From positions 1,364,001-1,428,000 of the forward strand of contig NZ_CP011542.1 of the NCBI RefSeq assembly GCF_001020985.1: DNA of 64,000 bases. Reading direction: 5' to 3'. The number at the start of each line of letters is the position of its first letter. Positions within the stretch are counted from its first letter, which is position 1. This document shows, one piece after another, positions 28,270 to 37,793 of this stretch. Source of the DNA: Corynebacterium mustelae (lineage in GTDB: Bacteria > Actinomycetota > Actinomycetes > Mycobacteriales > Mycobacteriaceae). Made by a program: the position numbers and the translations under genes. The notes under the pieces are model-generated. The model was not told the DNA's origin and did not search any database. It saw only the letters and a program-made list of their open reading frames with translations.

Positions 28270-28299
28270 ATGGGATAGGTTCAAAAGCTCCTATCCCAT
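28270..28299 (+). promoter_or_regulatory. Perfect inverted repeat in ABC-importer leader
   Basis: The ten-base arms ATGGGATAGG / CCTATCCCAT surround a ten-base spacer. It lies 32 bases before the GTG start of the permease gene and is not followed by a T run. This looks like an operator or leader hairpin controlling the operon. It does not match the DtxR iron-box consensus. Confidence 0.55.
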
Positions 28300-28331
28300 A
28301 AGTTCGTATAGCTAAAGACTTAAGGAGTGGT

Positions 28332-29378
28332 GTGAGCACACTAGGTCGCAAGCTCGCCGCCCCTGTGCTGTTTGTTGTGCTTCTTGCAGCGATTGCGGTG
28401 AGTTTTGTCATCTCCTTAACGTTTGGCTCAGTCGATTATTCCCGTGCGGCAGTTTGGGAAGTGGTGGTAGCGCACCTACAAGGTGGTAACGGGTCTGATC
28501 AGGCCGTTGATTCCATCGTGTGGGAATTGCGTGCGCCGCGCGGGATTTTGGCGATTATTGTTGGTGCGGGACTCGCGTTGGCGGGTGTCGCTATGCAAAC
28601 ACTGGTGCGTAACCCATTAGCGGATCCCTATTTATTAGGTGTTTCTTCGGGCGCATCGGTGGGCGCGACGGCAGTAATCACGTTTGGTATTTTCTCTTCC
28701 TTCGGCCTCTATTCGCTCTCTGTGGGCGCATTAATAGGCGCGTTGGTTGCCACCGCAACCGTGTATGGAATCACTATGGCTCAAGGCGGACTCACACCGC
28801 TTCGGCTGATTCTTACCGGTGTGGTGCTATCGGCAGCTTTTTCAGCATTGGCTAGTTTCCTGGTATTCAAAGGGCCAGATGCCCGCGCCGCTCAAGGCGT
28901 GATGTTTTGGATGTTGGGTTCTGTAGCTGGTGGGCAATGGAACAAGGTGTTATTGCCCAGCATTGTCGTCGTGGTTGCGTTCGCGGCCTTGATGTTTTTA
29001 TCCAATCACCTAGACGCCCTAGCCGCAGGGCCGGATACCGCTGCGGCGCTCGGCGTGCGGGTGGGGGTTTTACGCCAAGTCCTGTTCTTCATCCAGGCGC
29101 TCCTGGTGGGTGCGATGGTTGCAGTGGCAGGCGGCATCGGTTTTGTCGGTTTGGTGATTCCGCACTTGGCTCGCATGATGGTGGGGTCGCTGCATAGGCG
29201 ACTACTTCCGATTGCGATGGCAACGGGTTCACTGTTTTTGATCTGGGTGGATGTGATTGCCCGGATTGCTGCGCCGCCGCAAGAAATCCCGCTCGGTGTT
29301 GTCACTGGTGTGTTGGGAGCTCCGCTGTTTTTGCTGTTGATGGCTCGCGGCAAGTATTCCTTTGGAGGAAATACATGA
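28332..29378 (+). CDS. FecCD-family ABC transporter permease
   Basis: This 348-residue permease belongs to the FecCD/BtuC family, which imports ferric siderophores, haem or cobalamin. About ten membrane helices are visible, with the hallmark motifs RAPRGILAIIVGAGLALAGVAMQTLVRNPLADPYLLGVSSGASVGA, the AAALGV segment, and VGFVGLVIPHLARMMVG (ATPase coupling loop). The start is GTG 28332 after AAGGAG. The stop overlaps the ATG of the ATPase gene. The operon order permease, ATPase, binding protein is common in corynebacterial iron-siderophore systems. The substrate cannot be read from sequence. Confidence 0.93.
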   Translation: MSTLGRKLAAPVLFVVLLAAIAVSFVISLTFGSVDYSRAAVWEVVVAHLQGGNGSDQAVDSIVWELRAPRGILAIIVGAGLALAGVAMQTLVRNPLADPYLLGVSSGASVGATAVITFGIFSSFGLYSLSVGALIGALVATATVYGITMAQGGLTPLRLILTGVVLSAAFSALASFLVFKGPDARAAQGVMFWMLGSVAGGQWNKVLLPSIVVVVAFAALMFLSNHLDALAAGPDTAAALGVRVGVLRQVLFFIQALLVGAMVAVAGGIGFVGLVIPHLARMMVGSLHRRLLPIAMATGSLFLIWVDVIARIAAPPQEIPLGVVTGVLGAPLFLLLMARGKYSFGGNT

Positions 29379-30142
29379 GCCAACTGGAGATTACAGATGT
29401 GTCCGCTGGAATCGGGCACACAACTATCGTTCGTGACGTGAATTTTGAGGTTTCTCCTGGCACCATGACCGCCCTGGTGGGCATTAATGGTGCAGGTAAA
29501 TCTACATTGTTGCGGGCGATTGCAGGGATCACTGCGCCGCATGGTGGCAGTGTGATGTTAGACGGCGTATCGGTTCATTCGATGCGGCCGCGCCACCGGG
29601 CTCAACAGTTAACGCTGGTTGGGCAAGAGGAAAGCCCTCCGGGTGATCTGACAGTTTCCGAAATGGTGGCTTTGGGTCGACTCCCGCACCTGAAATCTTG
29701 GGAGATCGGCGGCAAGAAAGAGCAGAAAATCGTCATGGATTCCTTGGCGTTAGTCGGTTTGACCGAGGTTGCTGATCGTCCATGTGATCAGTTGTCTGGT
29801 GGTCAACGTCGACGCGCTCTTCTTGCCCGTGGTTTTGCACAAGGCACCGATATGGTGTTGTTGGACGAACCTACGAATCATTTGGATGTGCACCATCAAT
29901 TGCATCTGCTCAAGGTGCTTAAAGAATCTGGTCGCACGATCCTAGCCACAATTCACGATTTGGACTTGGCGATGGCTCACTTTGATCAAGTGGTTGTTTT
30001 GCACGAGGGAACCATGCTTGCAGCAGGGGACCCTGAGGAAGTCCTTATCCCGGAAAACCTGCGCAAAGTATTCAATGTGCAGGCATTTTGTGCGAGGTTG
30101 CCTGAAATGACTAACCCGCACTTAATTATCGATTCACTGTAG
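29375..30142 (+). CDS. ABC transporter ATP-binding protein (FepC/BtuD type)
   Basis: This 255-residue ATPase drives the FecCD-type importer. Walker A is GINGAGKSTLLR, the Q-loop region is LVGQEE, the signature is LSGGQRRRALLARGFAQ, Walker B is MVLLDEPTNHLDV, and the switch histidine is in ATIHDLD. It overlaps the permease gene by four bases. The signature sequence has QRRR, normal for this family. Confidence 0.95.
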   Translation: MSQLEITDVSAGIGHTTIVRDVNFEVSPGTMTALVGINGAGKSTLLRAIAGITAPHGGSVMLDGVSVHSMRPRHRAQQLTLVGQEESPPGDLTVSEMVALGRLPHLKSWEIGGKKEQKIVMDSLALVGLTEVADRPCDQLSGGQRRRALLARGFAQGTDMVLLDEPTNHLDVHHQLHLLKVLKESGRTILATIHDLDLAMAHFDQVVVLHEGTMLAAGDPEEVLIPENLRKVFNVQAFCARLPEMTNPHLIIDSL

Positions 30143-30185
30143 TCGTGCCCTAGCGGCGCGACTGAAAACCCAAGGAGAACACATA

Positions 30186-31262
30186 ATGCGTATCAAAAAG
30201 GCAGCAGCCGTAATCGCGTTATCATCAGTTGTACTTTCCGCTTGCTCCGATACTGGTAGCTCTACAGCTACCTCCGCTAGTGGTGAGGCCGGTGCCGCAG
30301 GTGGCATCACCATTGAAAACTGCGGTCAAGAAGTAACCTATGAGGCCACCGACGACTTGTTCGTCAACGATGGCAATATCATTTCCATCGCGTTGGCTGC
30401 TGGTGCCAAGGACAATATCAAGTACGTGTCCTCGGTCCAGCGGGATATGGATATCCTCAAGGCAAAGTACGGTGCGGACGTCGAAAAGCTTAACGACGTT
30501 GCAAAGGAATACCCATCGTTGGAGGAAGTCGTATCCAAGCAACCCGATATCTTCGTTGCTGGCTGGAACTATGGCTTCAACGAGGGTAAGAACCTCACTC
30601 CGGAAACTTTGAAGGAACAAGGGATCAGTTCCTACATTCTGACTGAATCGTGCCGTCAAGACGGCACCGACAAGCGGGGAATTGTCGACCCATGGGAGGC
30701 CGTGGAGATCGACGTGAATAATCTCGGCGCCATGACCGGCAATGAGGAAACCGCCCAGAAAGTTGTTGCGGATCAGCAGGAACGCCTGGCCAAGCTCAAG
30801 GAAGCGCAACAGCCAGAGAAAGCCCCGGTCGCCTTCGTCTTCGATTCTGCTTCGGACACCATTTTCACCTCAGGCAGCTTTGGCGCACCGGAGGCAATCA
30901 TCACGGCCGCCGGTGCCAAGAACGCCGCGAGCGACATCAAAGACACCTGGACCACCGTCGGTTGGGAACACCTCACGGCGAACACCCCAGATGTTTTTGT
31001 GTTCGTGGAATACCCCGGTCAAGAATTTGACGAGAAAGTAAAGATCCTCAAGGAGCACCCAACCACCAAGGATCTGCCAGCCGTGAAGGAAAACCGGTTT
31101 ATCAACCTACCGTACGCTATGTGGACCTCAGGCCCACTGAACATCGACGCTGCTGAGCACGTGCGCAAAGGTCTGGAGAAGTTCGGCTTGGCTCCTGAAT
31201 CGGATATCAAGCCGCAGCTGGAATTGCCGGAATCCGTTCCTGGAAAAGAGTATTTCCAGTAA
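30186..31262 (+). CDS. Periplasmic-type substrate-binding lipoprotein
   Basis: This 358-residue lipoprotein has a signal peptide and lipobox LSAC, with Cys20 as the lipidated residue (MRIKKAAAVIALSSVVLSAC), then a Ser/Thr/Gly-rich tether. The body fits the class III (FepB/BtuF) binding proteins: YPSLEEVVSKQPDIFVAGWNYGF, then SSYILTESC, and VFVFVEYPGQ. A class III helix backbone is inferred. Related actinobacterial proteins are sometimes annotated as F420-0 or siderophore binders. The ligand is not determined. It is the last gene of the ABC operon, followed by a terminator. Confidence 0.9.
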   Translation: MRIKKAAAVIALSSVVLSACSDTGSSTATSASGEAGAAGGITIENCGQEVTYEATDDLFVNDGNIISIALAAGAKDNIKYVSSVQRDMDILKAKYGADVEKLNDVAKEYPSLEEVVSKQPDIFVAGWNYGFNEGKNLTPETLKEQGISSYILTESCRQDGTDKRGIVDPWEAVEIDVNNLGAMTGNEETAQKVVADQQERLAKLKEAQQPEKAPVAFVFDSASDTIFTSGSFGAPEAIITAAGAKNAASDIKDTWTTVGWEHLTANTPDVFVFVEYPGQEFDEKVKILKEHPTTKDLPAVKENRFINLPYAMWTSGPLNIDAAEHVRKGLEKFGLAPESDIKPQLELPESVPGKEYFQ

Positions 31263-31287
31263 CCAACACTTTAAGTACCTAACACAG

Positions 31288-31313
31288 CAGCCGGTCCCAA
31301 CTGGGACCGGCTG
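31288..31313 (+). terminator. Terminator of the ABC importer operon
   Basis: Perfect 12-base arms CAGCCGGTCCCA / TGGGACCGGCTG with a two-base loop lie 25 bases after the binding-protein stop. The T run is short, so efficiency is uncertain. Confidence 0.7.
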
Positions 31314-31482
31314 TACCATTGCGCGCCTAGGCGGGGAAGATTGCCACTGGAAACCGTGATCGTCTTTGCTGGTACTTTGGTATTGTCGCAGCGTCATCGG
31401 CGCATCCAATTACGCATTCTTCCGTGGTGTGTCATAGCGACGATTTTCATTAGGAAAGCATCTTTTAACAAAAGGCATTATC

Positions 31483-32724
31483 ATGACCGCATCGTCATCA
31501 TCCCGTCAGCGTCCGTTCGCTGCGTGGTTATATCTGGGATCGGCGCTGAGTTCGTCGTTAGGCAACTCGGTGGCCAATATCGTGTGGCCGTGGTTGGTTT
31601 TGCAGCGCACCGGCGATCCGGCTGCCGCCGGTTTGGTCGCCACCATCATCTTTATCCCGTCGATAGTGTTCGCCCTGGTCGGTGGGCACCTCATTGACAC
31701 CATCGGCCGCAAGCCTATGAGCATTATTTCGGATACGATTTCCGCCGCGTCGGTGGTGGGACTGATCCTGGTGGATTGGTATCTCGGCCTTAACCTCTGG
31801 TGGTTTATCATCATCGGAATCATCGGCGCGGTGGGGGATATCCCTGGTGCTGCCGCCCGGAATGCCCTGGTCGGTGAGGTTTCGGCGACCTCGGGCAAAT
31901 CTTTGGACTGGCTCGCAGGTGTGAACCAGGGATTGATGGGGATTAGCTTCTTCATTGGGCCAGCCGCCGCTGGAATCCTATTGACCGTGTTGCCGGTGTC
32001 GAGCATTCTGTGGATCACCGCTGGCTGCTCCGGGTTGGCCGCAGTACTCACCATGCTAATTCGCCTGAATGCGGTACCAAATACAGATGGAAGCCAAGAA
32101 AACGTTTTTCAAGGCTGGCGTGCGTGGCTGACCATTATCGCCGACGCGCCCATCCGACTGCTGGCGATTTCCGGCGGTATCGCACAGATTCTGGTGATGC
32201 CATACTTGATGGTGCTGTTGCCTGCCCATTTCGAAAGTATTGATGCGCCAGCTTCAATGGGATTTGCGTTCTCCGCCTACGCGGTGGGCATGGTGATTGG
32301 TGGGGTGTGTATCGCACGCGTAGGAACGGCACGCCGCCGCTTCCTATGGACGATAAGCACGGTGCTATACACAATATCTTTCGTGCTGATGGCGTGGCTG
32401 CATAATTCCTATGCAGTGATTGCGGGAATGGCGATTGCCGGCCTCGGTAGTGGCTTCCAGGGCCCACTGATCACGGTGCTGGTCACCGAATACGTTGTAG
32501 AATCTCTGCGGGGGCGTGCATTTTCGCTATTTACTGCGATTAGTCTCTTCGCGGCACCTATTGGCTTGAGTATCACCACTGTTGCACTTGGATTTGTGGA
32601 TATCTACGCGGTGGCAATTGGCTGTGCCATACTGTGGGCGATAGCTGCGGTCTGGTTCATCGCGGAAGGTATGCGCGTTATCGCCGATCCCGACCGCACG
32701 CCTGAAGCGGTACCCGAGCACTAG
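31483..32724 (+). CDS. MFS transporter, first of tandem pair
   Basis: This 413-residue protein has twelve predicted helices of the major facilitator superfamily, in the drug/siderophore exporter branch (MFS_3/EntS-like). The N-terminus SALSSSLGNSVANIVWPWLV and the loop GGHLIDTIGRKPMSIISD (the MFS motif A, G-x-x-x-D-x-x-G-R-K/R) are clear. A paralogue of equal length follows at 32816. Location behind a FecCD importer makes siderophore export plausible, but that is an inference. Confidence 0.88.
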   Translation: MTASSSSRQRPFAAWLYLGSALSSSLGNSVANIVWPWLVLQRTGDPAAAGLVATIIFIPSIVFALVGGHLIDTIGRKPMSIISDTISAASVVGLILVDWYLGLNLWWFIIIGIIGAVGDIPGAAARNALVGEVSATSGKSLDWLAGVNQGLMGISFFIGPAAAGILLTVLPVSSILWITAGCSGLAAVLTMLIRLNAVPNTDGSQENVFQGWRAWLTIIADAPIRLLAISGGIAQILVMPYLMVLLPAHFESIDAPASMGFAFSAYAVGMVIGGVCIARVGTARRRFLWTISTVLYTISFVLMAWLHNSYAVIAGMAIAGLGSGFQGPLITVLVTEYVVESLRGRAFSLFTAISLFAAPIGLSITTVALGFVDIYAVAIGCAILWAIAAVWFIAEGMRVIADPDRTPEAVPEH

Positions 32725-32815
32725 TCACATGTGATACGCCATTCTCCGGCGACGGCAAAAACGCAAGTGTTAGGGTTGATGTGTGAGTTAAAAAATCAAT
32801 GCCAAAGGTTGCATC

Positions 32816-34057
32816 ATGACCGTTCCTGTATCAACCGCCCATCGCCCCGCTGTTGCTTGGCTGTATCTGTTATCGGCGTTGAGCTCCGGGTTGGGAAATG
32901 CCGTATCTAATATTGTGTGGCCGTGGTTGGTTCTCCAGCGTACCGGTGACCCGGCCGCCGCTGGTCTGGTGGCGACCTGTATTTTTGTCCCCTCAATCGG
33001 GTTCGCCATTGCTGGCGGAAGTTTCATTGACAGGTTCGGCCGCAAACCCATGAGCATCATTTCCGATACGATCTCGGCGTTATCGGTGGTGGGCTTGATC
33101 GCGGTGGATGTGTATCTCGGTTTGAATCTCACGTGGTTTATCATCATCGGAATTATCGGCGCAGTGGGGGATATTCCCGGGATGGCGGCCCGCACAGCGC
33201 TTGCTGGCGACGTGTCTGCGGCGTCCGGCAAAGAATTGGACTGGTTGGCCGGAGCGAACCAGGCGATCCTGGGGATCAGCCTATTCGTCGGCCCAGCAGT
33301 GGCGGGTGTATTGCTCACCGCCATACCGATATCGAGTATTCTGTGGATCACCGCTGGTTGTTCCGCGTTTGCGGCGCTGCTTACCGTGTTTATTCGGCTT
33401 CACCCAGGTGCGTCCGACGTGCAAACCGAAACCCAAGAAAATGTTTTCTGCGGTTGGAAATCGTGGTTTCGCATCGTCGCCGACGCCCGGGTGCGGCTGC
33501 TTGCCATCTGCGGCTGGATCTTTAACATCCTCGCCATGCCGTTTTTGATGGTTCTTCTGCCCGGGCATTTTGAACGGGTCAACGAACCGATTCCGATGGG
33601 CTTGGCGTTATCGAGCTACGCGGTGGGCATGGTTATCGGTGGCGGCATAGTGGCGAAAGTGGGAACTGATAATCGCCGTCGACTATGGACCATCTCCATG
33701 TTGCTGACAACCGTGGGCTTCTGTTTGTTAGGGTGGCTGAGCAACTCCTACGCCGTCATCGCTGGAATGGCGATCGCCGGTGTTGGTTCCGGGCTGCAAG
33801 GCCCACTGGTAACGGTGATCGTGACCGAGAATATTTCGGAAGCGCTGCGCGGCCGGGCATTTTCACTGTTCAACGCCATAAACTTGGTGGCAGCGCCGCT
33901 GGGGCTATCCATAACCACCATCGTGTTGCGGTTTACTGATATTTACCCAACCGCCATCGGTTTCGCCGGAATATGGGCCGTTAGTGTCGTCTGGTTCATC
34001 GCAGAGGGGCTGCGCGTTATGGGCACCAAACAACAACAAGAAGAAGCGACAGTGTGA
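32816..34057 (+). CDS. MFS transporter, second of tandem pair
   Basis: This 413-residue paralogue of the preceding gene shares long identical runs (LVLQRTGDPAAAGLVAT, FGRKPMSIISDTIS, HNSYAVIAGMAIAG-type segments). Motif A is GGSFIDRFGRKPMSIISD. Its stop codon overlaps the GTG start of a helical-repeat gene, so this transporter heads a five-gene unit (32816-39116) with four soluble repeat proteins. That coupling is unusual for an exporter gene and is discussed in the findings. Confidence 0.88.
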   Translation: MTVPVSTAHRPAVAWLYLLSALSSGLGNAVSNIVWPWLVLQRTGDPAAAGLVATCIFVPSIGFAIAGGSFIDRFGRKPMSIISDTISALSVVGLIAVDVYLGLNLTWFIIIGIIGAVGDIPGMAARTALAGDVSAASGKELDWLAGANQAILGISLFVGPAVAGVLLTAIPISSILWITAGCSAFAALLTVFIRLHPGASDVQTETQENVFCGWKSWFRIVADARVRLLAICGWIFNILAMPFLMVLLPGHFERVNEPIPMGLALSSYAVGMVIGGGIVAKVGTDNRRRLWTISMLLTTVGFCLLGWLSNSYAVIAGMAIAGVGSGLQGPLVTVIVTENISEALRGRAFSLFNAINLVAAPLGLSITTIVLRFTDIYPTAIGFAGIWAVSVVWFIAEGLRVMGTKQQQEEATV

Positions 34058-35223
34058 GCGTCGACAAGCGAAAACTACCAACACTAGAACAACTACACAA
34101 CGGCGAGCGGCTGCTTATCGACGCCCCCACCACGCCCGAAACCACGCCCGCGCGACAGGCCATCGCTGCTGCGTTTGACCTGTGGGAACGAGGTGAAAAC
34201 GCCGGTGCGCTGGAAACTACCGCTAAGGCCGCACGCCTTGCAGCAGACGACCCGGCGGCAAAGATGCAGGCAGCGCTGTTGCGGGCGTTGATTACATTCG
34301 ACGATGACCTTATTGCCTGTACGGCTGCCGCCGATGAATGCTTCGACCTGGCAGAGGCGCATGATCTGCCGCAGGTGCAAGCCCAAGCAAAATACGTCAG
34401 CGCCAGGGCACACCGGTTCGCAGGCCAACGCACAGGCGCCCCGGAACTTGTGTGCGAGGCGATCACCATATGCGAGGAGGCGCTGGAAACACTTCGGGGT
34501 AAAACGGAGTGCTTCGACCTGGAAGCAGAATTCATTGAGGCCTATCAAGACATAGACCCACACGCTGCCGCAACGTATGCCACCACACTTGCCGAGACAG
34601 CAACCACGAATGAGCACAAGCAGCGCGCCTTTTTCCTAGCAAGCTGGGCATTTCTTGCGGCAGGGGACGCGCAACGTGCCTTAGGTGCTGCGGATGAACT
34701 CGCCGCCGTGGCCCGCACTAGCCTTTATACAGCGCCGCTAGACCGGCAACGCGAAGCCGCCGAAGAACTGTATTCCTGCCTTGAACACGCAGCGAAAATG
34801 CGGCGATTCCTCCCCACGCCCATTGCCGATGCGGAGTTTCACACGGCCATGCGGCTTATCGACGAAGCCGAAACCATAACCCAGAGCTACCTCATTGACG
34901 AGGATTTCTCCGCAACGCACTGGCAGCGAACCACCGCCACCACGCGGGGCGATCTCAGTTGTCGACTGGGTCGTTACGACGAAGGCATGGCCATGCTTGC
35001 CGACGCCGAAGCCGCCGCGATCGCCGCCGACTGCTACCAAGAAGCCAGCCGAATCAACACCATCATGCGTGATTACGCGAAATTACACGACAAACCGGCA
35101 ACAGTACGAGCACTGGCGAAACGAACATTAAACTACATGTGCCATGGGGGCGAATGCCACGATGACGCATTTTGGGAAACCGCCCAGGCAGAGGCCACCG
35201 CTGATTTATCATGGTCTGCGTGA
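34054..35223 (+). CDS. TPR-like helical-repeat protein 1
   Basis: This 389-residue soluble, alpha-helical protein has Ala-rich paired helices with TPR-like spacing, for example FDLWERGENAGALETTAKAARLAA, AALLRALITFDDDLIACTAAADECFDLAEAH, AFFLASWAFLAAGDAQRALGAADELAAVA. It starts with a GTG that overlaps the MFS stop. The first 25 residues (LPTLEQLHNGERLLIDAPTTP) resemble the TEQLRAG openings of the 35211 and 37794 proteins, so these are paralogues. No enzymatic motif is seen. The function is unknown. Its 3' end overlaps the next gene. Confidence 0.7.
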   Translation: MSVDKRKLPTLEQLHNGERLLIDAPTTPETTPARQAIAAAFDLWERGENAGALETTAKAARLAADDPAAKMQAALLRALITFDDDLIACTAAADECFDLAEAHDLPQVQAQAKYVSARAHRFAGQRTGAPELVCEAITICEEALETLRGKTECFDLEAEFIEAYQDIDPHAAATYATTLAETATTNEHKQRAFFLASWAFLAAGDAQRALGAADELAAVARTSLYTAPLDRQREAAEELYSCLEHAAKMRRFLPTPIADAEFHTAMRLIDEAETITQSYLIDEDFSATHWQRTTATTRGDLSCRLGRYDEGMAMLADAEAAAIAADCYQEASRINTIMRDYAKLHDKPATVRALAKRTLNYMCHGGECHDDAFWETAQAEATADLSWSA

Positions 35224-36539
35224 CCGACGCGAAACATGGTGGTGAACTTAACTGCGATCCGACAGAATCCCTTCCCACTTCAACGCAATTGCGCGCCGGG
35301 ATGGATACCTACGACCACCGCGGTGAAGCCGTCGGCACGGATGCCGGACGTCAAGCGGCGTATCAATTATGGCCGATCAGCGAAAAGATGACAGAGTGGC
35401 AGGAGATTGAATCGCTGATAAACCGAACACTAGCGTGCGAAACCGCCGATCTGCTAGGAGTTAAAGCCCACTGCTTCGACATTGCGCTATCAACAACCGG
35501 CGATACTAACGATTACTACCAGTGGTGGGATACACACAATCACAACTGCATCGATTTTGCCCGCAACCACCAGTTGTGGCGGCTGTATTGCAAGGCTGTG
35601 GCGAAACGAATCGAACGCGAAAATGATCGCATCTACCGCCATGCCACTGGTAATACCAGCATTGATCGTGAGGAAATCCTCGCCCGCCAACGCGACATAA
35701 TAGGCTTCGGTGAGGCGGCATTAGCAACCGCTCCAAGCAATGCCGGATACATTTTTCATTCACTCATTGGGGTTTATCGGTCCTTTGGTGGTAAGCCTGC
35801 GCAACGTGCAATCATTGATCGGTGGATTGCTGCGGCGAGTGATCCACGGGAGCTTTACGAGGCCTATTTTTGGGGATTTTTCAACACTGAACCAGATGCG
35901 TGTTGGCCATATGCACGTCACGCGGTTGAAATTGCGGAACAGATGGTGCACACCGCTAAACCCGATGACCTTCACGACGCCGCGATGATGCTGTGGCATT
36001 GCCACCGGGAAGTGGCAACCAAGAATTGGTTCAACGCTCAGCTACCGGAAAATATGGTGCAAAAATCACTTAGACATTTCGATAAATCGATCACGGTGAT
36101 TACCACTTATCTCGCCGATTCAGAAGGGTACCTGAGTATGCTGGTGGGCTCCTATATGGAGCGTGGGGATTTTTGTAAACAACATCACCGATACAGTGCC
36201 GCGCGGCGAAATTACCGTACAGCGGTGCGGCTTTCGGAAGAGTACGCCCAGGTCATGGCTGGAAACGCTTTAGATGAACACGAATCGTTCAACCTCATAG
36301 ACGCGTGGCTAAAAATCGCTTATATTGACAAACACCGGAACAAACCACAGCTCGTGGCCCACACCCGATACGTTGCTGACGCACTCATCAACACACTACC
36401 TATAGATGAAGAACTACTACCGTTCTACCGTGACAAGCTTGAAGAACTATCGCAATGGTGCGACCAGCACCAATACCCGGCCAAGCGGCCGCGAACACGA
36501 CAGCCACGGCGCACGAAACACCGGAAAACGAAGAGATAA
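35211..36539 (+). CDS. TPR-like helical-repeat protein 2, basic tail
   Basis: This 442-residue helical protein is paralogous to the 37794 product. Both start with a T-x-x-QLRAG, then (Y/F)D-x-RGEAVG-(T/S)-DAGR box. Mid-protein helices such as YRTAVRLSEEYAQVMAGNALDEHE and HQLWRLYCKAVAKRIERE are TPR-like. The C-terminus is strongly basic (KRPRTRQPRRTKHRKTKR), suggesting nucleic acid or acidic-surface binding. The start ATG 35211 lies within the end of the preceding gene. I do not recognise the family. Confidence 0.7.
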   Translation: MVCVTDAKHGGELNCDPTESLPTSTQLRAGMDTYDHRGEAVGTDAGRQAAYQLWPISEKMTEWQEIESLINRTLACETADLLGVKAHCFDIALSTTGDTNDYYQWWDTHNHNCIDFARNHQLWRLYCKAVAKRIERENDRIYRHATGNTSIDREEILARQRDIIGFGEAALATAPSNAGYIFHSLIGVYRSFGGKPAQRAIIDRWIAAASDPRELYEAYFWGFFNTEPDACWPYARHAVEIAEQMVHTAKPDDLHDAAMMLWHCHREVATKNWFNAQLPENMVQKSLRHFDKSITVITTYLADSEGYLSMLVGSYMERGDFCKQHHRYSAARRNYRTAVRLSEEYAQVMAGNALDEHESFNLIDAWLKIAYIDKHRNKPQLVAHTRYVADALINTLPIDEELLPFYRDKLEELSQWCDQHQYPAKRPRTRQPRRTKHRKTKR

Positions 36540-36553
36540 GAAAGGCTAAGTGC

Positions 36554-37771
36554 ATGGGAATCCCGACCAGCGCGGTGCTAGCAACCGGGGTGCAGCTTTT
36601 CGACGAACACGCCGTATCAGTCATCACCGATACACCTGCCACGAACCTAGCGCAGATACACACCACAGGCGCAGATGTCAGCGACGACTGGTCGGAACTG
36701 GCAGGGATTATCGCACACAAGACCATCGATCCAACGTCGATTTATCTGCACTGGTTATTTGTGGTTTTCTCATCCGGCCACGCCGACCGGGTGTTCAACA
36801 CACCTGAAGAAGTAGCAACCGAATTAGTAAAAATCGCACGGGACAAGTCGCTGCCGCACATCAGTGTTCAGCTGGCGGCGGCGTATATCGAAGAAGCAAT
36901 TAGCCTGCTAGGCCGCAATACAAAAACCTGGTTGAGCGACGTGCTTTGGTGGGGCGACGCAGTTTCGCAGGCGCTTTCCCCATACGCCGATACAGCGGCA
37001 GTGCAGATTAACCTCATGGAAATCCGGTGGCGAGTAGCATCTATGGAACCGAATTCGAAACCGCACATCGACACGTGCCTGTCGGACTTAAGGGATTTCG
37101 CCAGAAAAATAACCGATACGCAGCAACAATTCGAAGCCTATAAAACACTGGCGATCCTCGCCGACACGGAAAAGCGAACTCGACTAAGCCAGACAAGCGC
37201 CAACGCCGCGTTCGGAATAGCATTTAACCTGCTTAACCGGAGTAAAAGCGATACAGGCAAAGCAAAAGCCGCCGAAACAGTGTGGGATTACGCCCGCGAA
37301 TACCTAGACATGCGTTGTTTTCAACCGCTGACCCCTTCCGCCACTTTCGATCACACCACGCACATATTCCGTAAAGCATACGAAACAGCGTTACGCCATC
37401 TCGTGCCCGCGACATACTCCGCAACCGAACTTCAGGCACACTATGCCAACGACATGGCAAGCTTCCATGCCAGCCACCGCCGGTGGAGATCCGCCGCCCG
37501 TTGGTATGAAACCGCCGCACAACTATATGCCGCCTGCGGCGATACGCGTGGAATCGCCAGTGCGAAAACCGAGCTCATGCTCATCAAACGCAAACACGGC
37601 ATTGTAGCTGAAGCGGAAAAACTAGCTGCCGAAGTGCTGGAGATTCTCACAATCAGAAACAACCAACGCCACTGGGGCTATCACCAGGCCATAACAACCC
37701 AAGCTTGGTGCCGCACAAAGCGGCGGAAGAAACGGGCGGCGAGTGGGCGTCGAAAAGCAAAGTCCTATTAA
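36554..37771 (+). CDS. TPR-like helical-repeat protein 3, basic tail
   Basis: This 405-residue protein has its likely start at ATG 36554, fifteen bases after the previous stop with AAAGG upstream. The frame is open further upstream, but that part overlaps the preceding gene. Helical pairs include SVQLAAAYIEEAISLLGRN, FRKAYETALRHLVPATYSATELQAHYAND, and RWYETAAQLYAACGDTRGIASAKTELMLIKRKHG. The C-terminus is highly basic (CRTKRRKKRAASGRRKAK), and part of that tail is encoded by an exact 13-base word (37747-37759). No known domain is assigned. Confidence 0.65.
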   Translation: MGIPTSAVLATGVQLFDEHAVSVITDTPATNLAQIHTTGADVSDDWSELAGIIAHKTIDPTSIYLHWLFVVFSSGHADRVFNTPEEVATELVKIARDKSLPHISVQLAAAYIEEAISLLGRNTKTWLSDVLWWGDAVSQALSPYADTAAVQINLMEIRWRVASMEPNSKPHIDTCLSDLRDFARKITDTQQQFEAYKTLAILADTEKRTRLSQTSANAAFGIAFNLLNRSKSDTGKAKAAETVWDYAREYLDMRCFQPLTPSATFDHTTHIFRKAYETALRHLVPATYSATELQAHYANDMASFHASHRRWRSAARWYETAAQLYAACGDTRGIASAKTELMLIKRKHGIVAEAEKLAAEVLEILTIRNNQRHWGYHQAITTQAWCRTKRRKKRAASGRRKAKSY

Positions 37772-37793
37772 GCGGCACACACTAGGGGGTTCC

